Shown piece after piece: positions 35,201 to 47,129 of a stretch of 64,000 nucleotides of DNA. The notes beneath the pieces are model-generated. The model saw only the letters and a list, made by a program, of their open reading frames with translations. It made no database searches and had not been told where the DNA came from. The DNA lies in assembly GCA_021464245.1 (NCBI GenBank), contig JADCRB010000004.1, positions 1,545,103 to 1,609,102 of the forward strand. Reading direction: 5' to 3'. The stretch comes from Carallia brachiata (taxonomy: Eukaryota; Streptophyta; Magnoliopsida; Malpighiales; Rhizophoraceae). The translations under genes were made by a program, and so were the position numbers. Each line of letters begins with the position of its first letter. Positions within the stretch are counted from its first letter, which is position 1.

Positions 35201-36752
35201 GTCTCAGACATTTGACTATCTTTAGTCCACATAATTCGTAATACTGAAAACGTTTACCCTTCATAGGAGAGTTGCCATTGGCTCATTGCAATATCATTTA
35301 CACGTCAAATTTCACCACAATTTTGTGGTGCTAGCCAGTATTCAGATCGTTATGACTGGTGAAACTGGCTTCAAACATTTAATACTACTATTATAGTGCT
35401 ATTAATGATGGCTAAAAGGGAAGATATCGTGTATCAAGCTTCTATCATGTGTCAGTAAAATGTTTCATTTCTTCTCTTCCATTACCTTGGCCATCAGCAA
35501 CCCTGGCTCAGGCCAGTATTGGGCAAGTTGACATGATTCAGCTGCCGCTATCTGTTGATCTATGAAGTGACTGTTACAATGCCAATGGATGAGAAACTTA
35601 AAAGGCTTTCAATTGATGGTTGGTGCTTTAGGTATGATCAAACACTATTTGAGGACGAGAACAAGAACCGAATGATGGAGACTAAGGAACTATTTGAGTG
35701 GGTCCTGAAACAACCTTGTTTTGAGGTACCATTCTACACTACCTTTTCTCTCTCTTTCTTTCTCTTTTGATACTTTGCTTAGTATTTGTCATTTTCTTTA
35801 TTGTAAGATCTGTGGTGGTGTGGGCTCTGATGTAGTTGGATCCTCTATGCTTCCTGTTTTGATTCTTGTGTGCAGAAAACATCCTTTATGCTGTTTTTAA
35901 ATAAGTTTGACATATTTGAAAAGAAAATTCTAAAGGTAAGAGCCAATAGAACATACATATCTTTCTGTAATGAGTGGTTCGATGAAAATCTTGGGTCGTT
36001 GATGTTCTGCGTTTTATAGGTGCCACTGAGTGCATGTGAATGGTTCAAGGATTATCAGCCTGTTTCAACGGGAAAACAAGAGATTGAGCATGCATATGAG
36101 TAAGTTTTTGTCTTGCTTGTTTATTCCCTCTGTATGAAAGGATAATGTTATTATATGAAACTGTCAGAAAGTACTATAGCTTAGCTCTGCCCCAATTCTC
36201 CTGATGATGTGCCTTTTTTCTCAAGAGGCATATTTAATCAATAAGCTGTTTCCTTCTTCTCTTTGAAGGGGGCACTTTTTTAAGCAATAGTTTCTCAAGT
36301 ATAATGAATTACTGATGGGTTCTCCTTTAAAGCTTCAGTATTGAGGTCCTGTGACCAGAATAGTTCATCGAGATTGAATGATGACCAGCGGAAGGTGTTG
36401 AAATATGTGTCCTGTTTTTTTCTTTTTCCACAATGTCGGTGTCTTGTACCTAGTGGCCAAGACCAGACCATGGCACCATGCTTTGACTTGCGATACTCTT
36501 TGAGCTTCTATTAATATTTTTGTTGGTGCTGGAGTAGAGACTTAATGGCCCTATGCTTTGATCTTATTCTTCAGGTTTGTGAAGAAGAAGTTCGAGGAGT
36601 TGTATTTTCAAAGCACAGCCCCTCATTGTGTGGACAGGGTATTTAAAATTTATAGAACAACTGCCCTTGACCAAAAGCTTGTGAAGAAAACCTTCAAGCT
36701 AGTAGATGAGACATTGAGACGCAGGAATCTTTTCGAAGCTGGCTTGTTATGA
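32284..36752 (+). CDS. GPA1: Heterotrimeric G-protein alpha subunit
   Basis: The GTP-binding switch of plant heterotrimeric G proteins, working at the plasma membrane with G-beta/gamma and RGS1. Thirteen coding exons join in frame: 32284-32346, 32447-32519, 33162-33199, 33293-33382, 33529-33606, 33949-34056, 34199-34300, 34553-34608, 34923-35057, 35632-35725, 35876-35935, 36020-36099 and 36575-36752. They give 384 aa, against 383 in Arabidopsis GPA1. MGLLCSK supplies Gly2 for myristoylation and Cys5 for palmitoylation. The P-loop is GAGDSGKST, switch I is RVRTTGV, switch II is [16 protein letters not shown] recognises guanine, and the C-terminus is [12 protein letters not shown] non-coding exon near 31260-31487 ends at AAG|GTAACT, so there is a 5' UTR intron of about 700 bp. 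An in-frame ATG lies 24 nt upstream at 32260. The gene appears intact. Confidence 0.97.
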
Positions 36753-37040
36753 TGAAAAGGAATTTACTTTTGAAGAATGTGCATAGTTTTGAAGAACTTG
36801 ATCAGAGTTTCAACATTAAAGTTGGGAAAAACCCGGATTTGTTGGTTGCTGGCGTCTGATATTCACAAGCTAAAATTTTTGGGTTCTTATTTTCTTTTTT
36901 CTGTGGTCAAAAGAAGATTGATTCTTTTTTCCTGTGTTCTTTTATGGTGATATGTCTCCAGGAAAAAATCTACCCAGAACTATTTTGTTTCCTGATCTAC
37001 TTCTTCCAAATCTGCTGTATTCATTTCATTCTGTATACAG

Positions 37041-37127
37041 TTTAGCTATCATTATGTAAGAATTCTTCAATACATTATTATCTGTTAACTACCATTGTGT
37101 AAGAATCTTTCTATACATTATTATCTG
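37041..37127 (+). repeat. Tandem duplication of about 43 bp after the G-alpha gene
   Basis: Two adjacent units end in the same ATACATTATTATCTG and share TGTAAGAAT(C/T)TT; unit 1 is 37041-37084 and unit 2 is 37085-37127. This lies in or just past the G-alpha 3' UTR. Confidence 0.65.
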
Positions 37128-37249
37128 GTAGCCCATCATTAGCTTGTTACTGTGTAGTACATCTAGTGATTGTTCTTTTTTTTTTTTTCGGTCAAAAGTG
37201 ATTGTTCTTCTTTGATGTTCTCTTCGCTATTGCCCACTGATCAAGTTTT

Positions 37250-37620
37250 ATTCCGGATGTCTGAGAGTGGGCCGGACTATAAAAGGAAAGAGATATAGGC
37301 TGAATCTTTGACATGTAAGACAAAACTACCGAGTGTTGAGATAAGATTCGACGTTAGTGTTCCGATACTTAAATGGTAAGGTATAAGTGGGTAAGGGATT
37401 AAGATATCTAAAAAGTATGAAGTCATTACTTTGATAACAGTGTTCTTCGAGGTATTTATAAGAGATTCCATGAATTTTTATTGGTTGAGGAGAGGTGAAA
37501 TTAGGGGAGGTGTGACCCTTATTGCTGAGGTGCCCTGTATGTTCTCGGGTTGGTCCTGGGAGGCCCCTGCCACGGGCCTTTCTTAGGCTGAGTTTATTGG
37601 GCCTTGAACACTGATTTTGT
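37250..37620. repeat. Possible LTR or other repeat fragment
   Basis: A GC-richer block with ACTATAAAAGG near 37276 and GGTATTTATAAGAG near 37451, and a GGCCCCTGCCACGGGCC-like end at about 37562. Composition and TATA-like motifs suggest the control region of an LTR retrotransposon. No matching second LTR, primer-binding site or polyprotein is present, so the call is tentative. Confidence 0.25.
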
Positions 37621-39178
37621 GCTTAGATTTATCCTTATCAGCAGCCACTTTCCCTCCCTAGCTGGAATGTGTTCCCTTGGACCTCTACTAATCTGTTCCC
37701 CATTTCCATGTGAAGCTGAAGTTTTGCGCTCCATCAAGACATCTGGGCTTGGGCATCTACAGGTCGTGCATGGAAATTATTACTTCAAAGTTCAAATTAT
37801 AAATCTTTGTGACGCATGCATACATAAAAAAAAAAAAAAAAAAAAGCACGCACATGTATACAATACAAGTGCATGTGTGTAACCGTGAAGGAGTTTTAAA
37901 AAAAAAAAAATTGCTGGTAAATGAAGACATTGCATGTACTTGTAGTGGTAATGTTAAAGCTGCTATTATATCGTTTCGATGTCCTGTTTTGGAGCTTTTT
38001 ATCGGCCACGCGGTGCAGTCTTTATCACACGTTGTTGTCCCTAACTTTTTAGTCACTGGTACAACCTTTCTGGCGTGTCACTCGTGCATGTAATGTCACA
38101 TTGGTGAAACTTTGTTGGACAGGTTATGAAGTTGATTTGATATGTTTTAAATACAAATTTATGAGTATGATTATGTGAATGTGTTTAAAAAAAAAAAGTG
38201 AATATGTAATTTATTTAATAATATTAATAATTTATTTATTTTTAATTTTTTTAATTTAATAATCTATTAGTCCATATTATTTTAATCTATTTTGATTATA
38301 CATAATTTACACTCATTAAATATTTCTTCAGATTTATATTGTACGTCATTGTGGTGTATTTACAATTTCATTATTAACTGTAATTATGTATTTAAAACGT
38401 GTAAAAGTATTCTTGTATGTATAACTTTGTTGTTTAGCACATCATGTTCTCAGCATTGGAAAAAGAAAGTGTGAAGAAACAGAAAAGGCAAAACCAAAAG
38501 AAAATGTATGTACACAACTACATATGTTGAAGTGTCAAGTTCGCTCCAACTTCAATTTACAGTTGCGATAACATATTTGTCATATAATTTTTTTTAGCAA
38601 AAAAAAAAAAAAACCACACATGTCCAATTTTGGGTTTTCTTGTACATGGACGGTGGTCGGCAAACCCCACATGATTTAATTTAATATTTCAACCATGACC
38701 ATGGGCAAGTCGGCGAATGCTTCCAATATTAGTGGGCGGATTTGATCTGAATCACAGGGGATAGAAATAGAACACAGGAGGCTTCAATCTAACTAGAATA
38801 ATTAAAATCACGTGCCTCAATCACGTGTATAGGAGTTCTACTTTTCGTTCATTCTCCACCTCTTTCATCCCACTAGAAAGGACGAGAGAAATAGAAGTCG
38901 GAACACGATAAATGGGCTGCCTAGTCTGGCTGCTAGGTGTTCTTTTTTGCTAAGCGTCTAGGTTCACTGTATAATCAACACGCGGCCTGCAGTCGGCCCC
39001 GTTTGTTTTGGCGCTGTGTTTGGCAATTTGATGAGCAGATGAAAAGTTCCAGCGTTTGTTGGCGCATGAAGATCTTACCAACGCATTTTTTTGATCTCTA
39101 ACATTAAGAACGTCAGCAGCGTTTGTGTGTCTTTTGACCAATAAATTCTGACTTTTCTAACTTTTTTAACAGACAATA
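37621..39178. other. Intergenic
   Basis: Homopolymer A tracts at 37827-37845 and 37898-37910, AT-rich stretches (38200-38300), and a less AT-rich block at 38930-39120. Open frames at 37604, 37757 and 37809 overlap each other in several frames and are artefacts of the simple sequence. No supported gene. Confidence 0.4.
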
Positions 39179-39191
39179 ACAAATCAAATAT

Positions 39192-39336
39192 CCTTTAAGT
39201 AAGATTTTAAATTCGAACATTACAAATAAAAAAAACGCTGAGAGAGTCATTCTAATATAGGTCTGAAAATACTCGAACTAGATTAGTCGGAGGTTCAATA
39301 AAACCTTTCTGATATCGGAAGAAGATTAAAAAAAAA
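39192..39336 (+). mobile_element. SINE, same family as the 27.4-kb copy
   Basis: The duplication ACAAATC(A/T)AATAT flanks it (39179-39191 and 39337-39349). It starts with CTTTAAGTAAGATTTTAAATTCGAAC (A/B-box region), contains CTCGAACTAGATTAGTCGGA in the place of the CTCGAATTAAATTAATCAGA text of the other copy, and ends GATATCGGAAGAAGATTAAAA, comparable to GATATCAGAGTTTCAGATAAAA. The target duplication is clear, and the body is diverged. Confidence 0.72.
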
Positions 39337-39642
39337 ACAAATCTAATATATATTTTTTTTCTTCCACTTGTGACAAAAAAAAGTCAAAGACCGGACAGAG
39401 ATTGAATAAGCGGTGATCACAGGATTCTTCCGGTCTGAAAACACACGAGAACCTGCCAGGCCTAATATATAACTGACCCAAACCGTCTGGGTGGTTTTGA
39501 AGCTGGTCGGTTACGTTTCAAAAGATTCAACCTGACCATTTAGGCAATTAACCGGCGATCATAGAAGAAATACGAAAAATATAAAATTAAAAGTCCATGG
39601 AAAATTTAAAACTTTATTTTAAAGAAAATAAGCTGAAACTAA

Positions 39643-40077
39643 GGGATATTTGTTTAGGAAAAAAGTAATGTGAGAATGAAATCAACTTAATTCTCATTCT
39701 TATTATTTGTTTTATGAAAAATAGATTCTCATTCCTTAAAAAGGGGAATGAGATTCCTCATTTTAAAAGAATTATGATTCTCAAGTTTACTATATCAATC
39801 ATTGTCATTACCCCTCTTAACTAATTCTAACTCCTCAAATTTCTCCACTTTATGTTTTTATTTTTATATTGTTATTATATTATTTTTTGATTTTATTTAT
39901 TCATAAAATAATAATAATAGTAATAATAATAATAATAATATGTTTTTATATTATAAAAAAATTAATATTTCAAAACTTAAGATAATATTAAATTGTAAAT
40001 ACTAATATAATTTTATAGTTAAAATAATCATTTATTTATTATTAATAAATTATTTTAAATCTACAATATTATTTTCA

Positions 40078-40108
<31 letters not shown>

Positions 40109-40625
40109 TATTTTTATTGTTATTGTTATTGTTATTATTGTCATTACCATTACTAATTAATGATAATATGTCATAGTATTAATTAGAAAAAATTTAAATT
40201 TAAAAATATTTAAATTATAAATTAACAAATGATTATTATTATAATAACAATAAAATTTTATGTTAAGATTTTCTTTTTGGATTTTCTATTTATGGTCATA
40301 ATTGTGAAGTATATTATTTTTTTTTTTTTATTATAATTTTAATTTTATTTTTATGGTAATTTAATATATTTTAATTTGAACTTACATTATAATATTTTTT
40401 GTATTTCATACTTTTTAATTTCATGTGAATCATTTTTTAATTTTAGATTATTTAAATATTTTAAGAAAATAATTTTGATTCTGATTCTTTACTAAACCAA
40501 ATAATAAGAGAATTTGATTCCAATTCCGGAGTAAACTAAACACATTGTAATTTTAGTCATTTCGATTCTGATTCCAATTCCATTTAATTCCAATTTCGAT
40601 TCTATCTTACGAACCAAACGACCCC
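39643..40625. mobile_element. PIF/Harbinger-like MITE candidate
   Basis: Left end TAA|GGGATATTTGTTTAGG and right end CCAAACGACCCC|TAA form imperfect terminal inverted repeats with a TAA target duplication (39640-39642, 40626-40628). GGG(G)TCGTTTGGTT-type ends with a TWA duplication are typical of PIF/Harbinger MITEs. Subterminal ATTCTCATTC/GATTCTGATTC repeats occur in both ends. The 1-kb core is AT-rich with (ATA)n tracts at about 39908-39942 and 40078-40108. The left end is degenerate. Confidence 0.5.
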
Positions 40626-40628
40626 TAA

Positions 40629-42387
40629 ACTCTTTTTTTTTTTTTTTGGTTGTGCAAGATCTGACTGAACTTGTCCGGAATCCAATTGAACTAAACTGGA
40701 TGAAAATCAACCAATTGAATTAGAATCAAAACTGCAGGTTGATCGAGCACTTATCGAGCCGCCGGTTAAAGTTTGGTCCCTTCCCCTTAATTTGAGCTGC
40801 ACATTTGGAACTATAACCAGCCCGGAAGTGAACGGAAATCGAGTCAAACTTTGACGTCGTTGCGCAGTTACGTGGAAAAAACAGGAGAATCGAAAATAAT
40901 TACCAAAAAGGCAGCACACGCACACACAGGGATTGGGACGGCAGAGCAAGGACAAGATCGTCAAACACCAAGAGACACCTGATTCTCCTGGCCAAAAAAG
41001 GCGCATCTGATTTCCAAATACTTTGGCCAAGGGTTTTTTTAAGCAAAAAGTTTTGAAAAAAAAAGATTACGTTATTATTATTTAATAATAATATAATTTA
41101 TTTATTTTTTAATTTAATTTAAAACTATTTATATCACAATTATTATTTTAAAATTATTTTTATTGAGTTATTTTTTTTTGAGTGAAAGAGTCAAAACTTT
41201 ATTTAGAAAAAGTCTAAAGTAAATGAAAAGAGAGATAAAAAATAAAGTTTTAATAAAATATTCTACCTGACTTTATTGTAATAAATCTTAAATTTCTGTA
41301 TGTAATTTAAACTGTAGTGGTATTATTAATAAAAAAATTAATGATTTAAATTTTGACCTTCCTAATTTTTCTCTTCTTCAATTTGTTGATATCTCAAAAA
41401 AAAATATCTAATTTCTTCTTCCGTTGTCAAAAATAAATAAATGAATAAACGTGCCAAAACAATAAATAAATGAACAAATAAATAATAAGCGAAAAAATTG
41501 TGACCGAAACACCGAATACCATTCCCAAAGTACCCCAAAATACGTCTTTTCACTCACTCATTCATATTTTTATTTTAAATTAAAAAGAAACAAACGAAAA
41601 GGAAAATTAAATGAGAAAAAAAAAAAGAAAGAAAAAGAAAAGAAACTTTCAGCTTTCCCTTTTGATTATGAATCCATTTTGACTTGTTCTTCTTTCTTAA
41701 ACCACGAATATCCTCCTCCTCCTCCTGCAAATTTGCTCTTTGGCATCGGCTCTGTTTACGTCTCAACATTGGGGTCTCCTTGTTTTGCCTTTTTTTTATT
41801 TAAAAAAATTAAATAATAATCTCAGGTATGTTACGTGTTTAATTGTGTCTTTTCTTATTTAGCTTTCGTTTCGTTTATTTCTTTTTGGTTGGTTTTGAAT
41901 TTGATCATACGGTCAGTGACAATGAGAGGGAGAAAACTGCTCACGTAAAATGTCTTTTCTTCTTTGGAATTCAATGGCCTCTCTTTCTCTTTTCCAATTT
42001 TCTTGAGGTTTTTTTACATGTTTACGTATTTATTTTTCTGGGTTTTCGTTTTTGTGGGCAAAAAGGTACGATCTTTACCTGTTTTATCATCATAATGAGC
42101 TTGGCTGGTTGGGAAGTTAAGCAAAATGGCATTGGATTAGAAGTGGGTTGGCTTGTTTTAAACACCAATTTTTAGTTAATACAATTATCTGTTAATTGAT
42201 GTTGATAATGTTCTGTAAAGGGTTCTTCTTTCAAGAATCAATACGCTGTTTCGTTGGCTTTTCGGTTTGGTTGGAATTAGTTACCCGAAGTAATGAGCTC
42301 CTTGTTTTGATTGCTTTGAATGCAGGTGACTTGTATTGATTGCTTTTAAAAGCTTGAGGCTATCGAAATCGTGTTTGTTTGTGTGCA
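40629..42387. other. Intergenic and 5' region of the FAP2-like gene
   Basis: AT-rich to about 41650. A (TCC)n tract is at 41709-41725. From about 41700 the sequence looks like promoter, 5' UTR and probably a 5' UTR intron of the following gene; CAG|GTATG at 41826 and GCAG|GTGACTTG near 42328 are candidate splice sites. The minus-strand open frame 40707-41030 has no motif. Confidence 0.35.
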
Positions 42388-45300
42388 ATGTGGAACGATT
42401 GGTTCTTTTTCATGGATTTAGATGGAGATTCTTCTCGTATAGTACCTATACAGCCGCTTAATTTTGGGTGTCATTTGTTCTCGCAATTCAATTCGTTGGC
42501 GGACAATTCTATTCGCCAATCTAGATTCTTATATATTCCTGGAAGCATGGTTTTTCAGGAAGCTTTAGGCTGCATGTCGAAATTTGCAGGTGCTTTTCTT
42601 TTTTGGTCCAGTAGCTTGTCCAGTTCAAATTTGAGTAGGCAGATACCAGGCAATCCGAATCCAAAACCTCAAAGCTGTAATTATCTCACACAAGTTTGGC
42701 GCCCTGCTTTTTCTGGAAAGATTCTTTCAGAGTTTCCCTTTGGTTCCAGATCCAAAGGAGAATTTTGTTTGCCTCTGGCTTTTGGCAAGATTTCGAGTTT
42801 CATGACGAGAATATTATGCAGAGAAGCCGAAATATTTCAATCATTACCGGTGATTTCATTAGCTGCTGCTATTGTCCCACCATTTGACAATCTGTGAGTA
42901 GTTCTCACTGAATGAAACAAACTTAGAATTTTTTTTGCATGTTCTCAGTTGAACTTGTTCTTTGTGCAGTGATTTTACCATCTAAAAGTTGTTTTTTACT
43001 GTTTGCTATCAGCTGTTCCAAGTTGCTGGCGGTTCCACTAGAGAATGGTGAGGTACAAATGCACGGATCCGTGGATCAGAGGCCTTGTCCAGTAGAGCAT
43101 CGTGGATGTTCAGGTCTCTCATATCATGACTTAAACTGGACAAGGCATGCAATTGAGCCAAGAACTGGCATAAAGTTCCCTACTGTGTTGGACAACATCT
43201 TAATTGGAGGAAATCAATCCCATTTGGCATCAGAGGTGTGCATAAGAAAACTTCATGTTGTTGTTCTTTGGTGCCTGGTGTTTGACCTTTAGCATTGACA
43301 CCTCATTGCTGCTCTTTGCGCTGCACTTTATTTCAGGTCTCAGAAATAAGCTTATATGGTTATGGAGATTTTGCCTATTTCATTTTTAGTTACTTTATAA
43401 TGGCTAGGTTTAAGCAGGAATGGTTAAAGTATACTAAATAATGTCGTGCAGTAGTTTCTGTCCATTGTAAATTTGCTCAATTTTGAACAATTGTCACTTT
43501 TCTGCTGCAATTTGTGGTTTTTCTACATGGTTTCCCTCCTTTCATCTACAATTTTCCAATTCTGGGAATTTCCATTCCTATCTTGCTTTTAGTTTACCTT
43601 TTGCAACTCATTATATTTATTTTAGGTCCTTGTCGGAACTGGGTCTCGAACCATGACAATAGTCAGAATAAAGTCTCTGAAGGTTTATGCATTTGGTTTC
43701 TGTGAGTATTCTTACAATTTAATGGATATTCTTTCTTTTTATTTTTAAACTCTACAATACCTAATCCATCACTCTCTCTCTTTTCACTTCAATGTAGATG
43801 TTCATCCTAACTCTGTCTGTGAGAAACTGGGTCCAAAGTATGCTTCTTTTCCAGTCTCTGAGTTGAACAAATCCCGTGATTTTTACGAGGATCTTCTCAG
43901 GTAAGCAAACAAGGTTTGACACAAGATGTTGCTCTTTGCAAATTTATGCTTATGCAATAGATAATCTTTTTTTGTTGCATTAGGAGATCTTTCTTTTTTT
44001 GCGTATTATTTATCAGAAGTTTGAGTGAGATTTTAACTAAGTTCACGCTATCCAGCCCTTTTCGTGTGTTCCAAAAAGTTTGTTGTTAATAGCTAATCTG
44101 CAGAGTTTATTGAAATGTTTTTACTAGAGTGTCACTTGGTCAAACATTTAAGAAATTGGTTTCAAAGGTTTCATTTTCATTCCCTCCCCAACACCACCCC
44201 CCCCCCCCCCCCCCCCGCGATTTTACTTGAAACAAGGAAAAAATTGAATTTCTAAGATGCAATGAAAGTTTTGGACATGGTAATGATGGGATAATTAAAA
44301 TGGAGTGGAGTGGAGTAGTTTGCAAGGAAGTTGCTCATCACTAGCTAAATGTCTTTACGCGTGTGTATTAGGCATCCTAATGTTTACCTGGCATGTATTG
44401 ATCTAATTACCCAGAAGTCACGTTCTGGAACTATCATTTTAGGAAACTGATGCTCCTTGGCAAAACTTGTCTTACTCTTCTTCTAAAGTGGTTATGATGA
44501 TGTGCAGGGAGGATATTGATATGACTGTTCGGCTTGTGATCAACTGCAATGGGATGAAAATCAATACTGTGAAAGAGTATGTGGAACTTCATTTGCATTT
44601 TTGTTTGGAAAATTTAGTGGATTTGACCTCTGATTCAATATCTTGAAATGATCCGGAACTTCAGTATATGGTCTGTAAAAATTAGCATAATAATTTGTAG
44701 TGACTCAACCGTGGGCGATTAGCTTTAAAGATAATGAGTTTTGTTGGATCACATTAGAAATATTCATGAGTTCACGTTTCTCTTGATAAAGCCTCCCTTA
44801 TCTGATTTTTGGACTGTTCATTAGCATCTGAATTTACTCGGACACCTTGATCAGATCATCAGAATGGTCTGGTTAAGCAATTAATGATATGTGTCGGATA
44901 GCTCAGGCGTATTGAAGACTTCCTGAATCAAGTCTCAGTTTAAGCTTCCTCATCGTTGTCTTGCTTTAATTAAGCTAATACCATTGGCTTTTGTGATAAA
45001 ATCTTGATAGCATCTGTGTTTGCTGAAGGTAAATCTTATATGCAGAGTATATGCTCAACTAACTAAGTCTCAACAAAACATCACGTTGCCTACTTTCTGG
45101 GCTGTTGACAATGCCATTCCCCAATGACAGATGCTTAATTTGAGAAGATTGAGCCTTTAAAGTAAACATCAACATCTACTAATGTGCTTTGGTTTCGTAT
45201 GTTTGCAGTGCCTTCGAGAAATCGCTTCGAAACCGTTTACGGAAGGTAAATTCTTCAAGCAGCTTGGTCTTCTATGTATTGATATCCATGTCGATTTAGA

Positions 45301-46034
45301 AGAAAAGGGTGGGGAAAAGAGGTTTACAAAGAATATTCACATGGAACTTTATTGATTTCAGACAAATCCTGACACTGATTACCATTGCCTGAAAACTTTC
45401 GGTTCATTCTTCGCAAAAGATATTCCACTGCCTGCGGTAATTGTTTCTTCGGCAACATTTCTTGTTTGCTGTTCAGAAATAACTAGTTTTCTATATTGTT
45501 TATTTTCCTTATGGTGAAAGTTATTGGAGTTACATCAAATCCAAATTGATTTGCTCAGGGAACAACGGTCGATTTTCGACGTACCGCTGATGGACAACTA
45601 ATAACTGAAAGTAAGTTCTTATTTTTTTGTTTGTTGCTTTCATCCTATATAAACAGCAAAGTATCATTTATCAATAATCACTTCAAATCTTACCAATACA
45701 AATGATCTAGTCTTTTACCGTATTACTTATCTGCATATAATACGATTTTATAACATTGCAGTTGAAGGGAATGAAATTGGAGCTGTCCACAGTAGGGATT
45801 TATGCAGTAAGTGAATCTTTTATTTAGGGTCTTCGGGTCATGTCATGCATTTGTACACGTCCAGTAATGTGCCCATCAATGAACGTGCTCTGGGGACAGG
45901 TCAGGTTAATATTCAAATTTTCATGTCACTTGACAGGGGCTTTCTTCGATATGTACATTGGAGATGTTTGTGTATCAGAGCAGGCAAAGGAAGAGATTGG
46001 CAAAAACGTTGCCACTATCATTAGGAAATGTTAA
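42388..46034 (+). CDS. FAP2: Fatty-acid-binding protein 2-like (chalcone isomerase fold)
   Basis: A member of the plant FAP family: chalcone-isomerase-fold proteins that bind fatty acids in plastids rather than making flavanones. Ten exons join in frame: 42388-42893, 43013-43235, 43626-43701, 43798-43900, 44508-44576, 45209-45245, 45362-45436, 45559-45610, 45762-45806 and 45937-46034, giving 427 aa. The first exon encodes a long N-terminal extension (MWNDWFFFMDLDGDSS) as in Arabidopsis FAP2, about residues 1-220. The fold then runs from about GIKFPTVLDNIL (near residue 225), through VLVGTGSRTMTIVRIKSLKV with its conserved Arg, and KVYAFGFYVHP, to RAFFDMYIGDVCVSEQAK near the end. I chose the ATG at 42388. 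A later ATG at 42412 (MDLDGDSS) is possible. Catalytic chalcone isomerase activity is not expected. The FAP2 assignment is by overall resemblance. Confidence 0.88.
44197..44216 (+). repeat. Poly(C) run of 20 in a FAP2-like intron
   Basis: Twenty consecutive C, preceded by C-rich sequence (CCCTCCCCAACACCA), in the intron between exons 4 and 5. In the transcript this is C-rich, and the template strand is G-rich and could form a G-quadruplex. Long poly(C) runs are rare in AT-rich plant DNA. It could also be an assembly artefact. Confidence 0.8.
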
Positions 46035-47129
46035 CCTGATTCATTTCGACATTTTTGTCGACATATTTCGGAAGGTTGAATTGGTAGCTCTTGCAATGAA
46101 TTCCTGGACTGCCCGTGATGTGCTTTTCAGATCAGGATGTATATCATTTGATCCACAATGTTGATTAGTTGAGGGTAGAATATATGTATTTGCTCCACAC
46201 TTCTTAAGTGCTTGTTCAGGGCTCAAATTTGACATTGCAAAATTTACTCACAATTCTTTGTAGCTATTATTGGGGATCCACAGAATGTAGTCTGTGGATT
46301 TTACTCAAGCCCCAAACTTGATCGTTATAGATACATATGATCATGATTACAATTCAAAGAGAATATATCTAGAACAGATGTTGTGCAATTTGTGCATTTT
46401 ACTCATTCCTCACCTCTACAAAGGAGGCTCATGCATGGCACTGGGAATTGGGAACGCTTTTTTTGTTAAAAAAAAATTAGGATCAGAAATTTTTTGTTTA
46501 AAATTTTGCGTGATTGCAACAAATGCCTCAAATATTTATAATTACCGTAATAGTTTTTTGCAACAAAAAAAAAATTACATTTTATTGTTTTTTCAATAAA
46601 AAAAATATCATGACGATTACAAAAAATCGAGACTTTATTGCAGCAATCTGACAAAATTTCACGTAAAAAATCTTTTGGTGTAATGGTGCTCCTTTGTTAA
46701 ATGTTACACAATGCTTTCTCTGATCCAATGAAAACTAATCCTTAACATTAAGACCAGAAGATTTTTATCAATGCAGTTGTGATCATATTCATATGAGACC
46801 ATAATTCTCACTCTCCTCAGCATTCAACTAGTGGAAACAGAACTTCATGGCCAGGTAGATGTCAGATTCCGACCATAATAATCTATTATCGACCAAACTA
46901 AACCAGATTGATGCTTTGTGAAATCTAAAATTGCTGTCAGGTGTGTGAGATCAAGGGATCAAGGGACCTGTTCCAAAGCTAGTTATGGGTGCTGGGGTGC
47001 TTCAAACGTAAGCTCAACGAAAGAATTTAAAACATCAGCAGTAATATTGGAATTGAAGTTTTGTGTGTATATGTTCAACATAAAAGGATACATAATAGCA
47101 TAGGGCAAACTGATGCTCCAAATTTGGTT
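46035..47129. other. Intergenic between convergent genes
   Basis: Contains the 3' ends of the plus-strand FAP2-like gene and the minus-strand plastid-protein gene, which converge. Three A/T-rich low-complexity blocks lie at 46460-46640. No further gene is supported. Confidence 0.4.

Noticed and set aside
37250..40628. A complete LTR retrotransposon around 37-40 kb
   Set aside because: One LTR-like block only; no gag-pol frames, primer-binding site or second LTR were found.
40707..41030. 107-codon minus-strand open frame beginning MAKVFGNQMRLFWPG
   Set aside because: No domain, odd Cys run from a simple (CACA)n tract, no splice partners; most likely chance.
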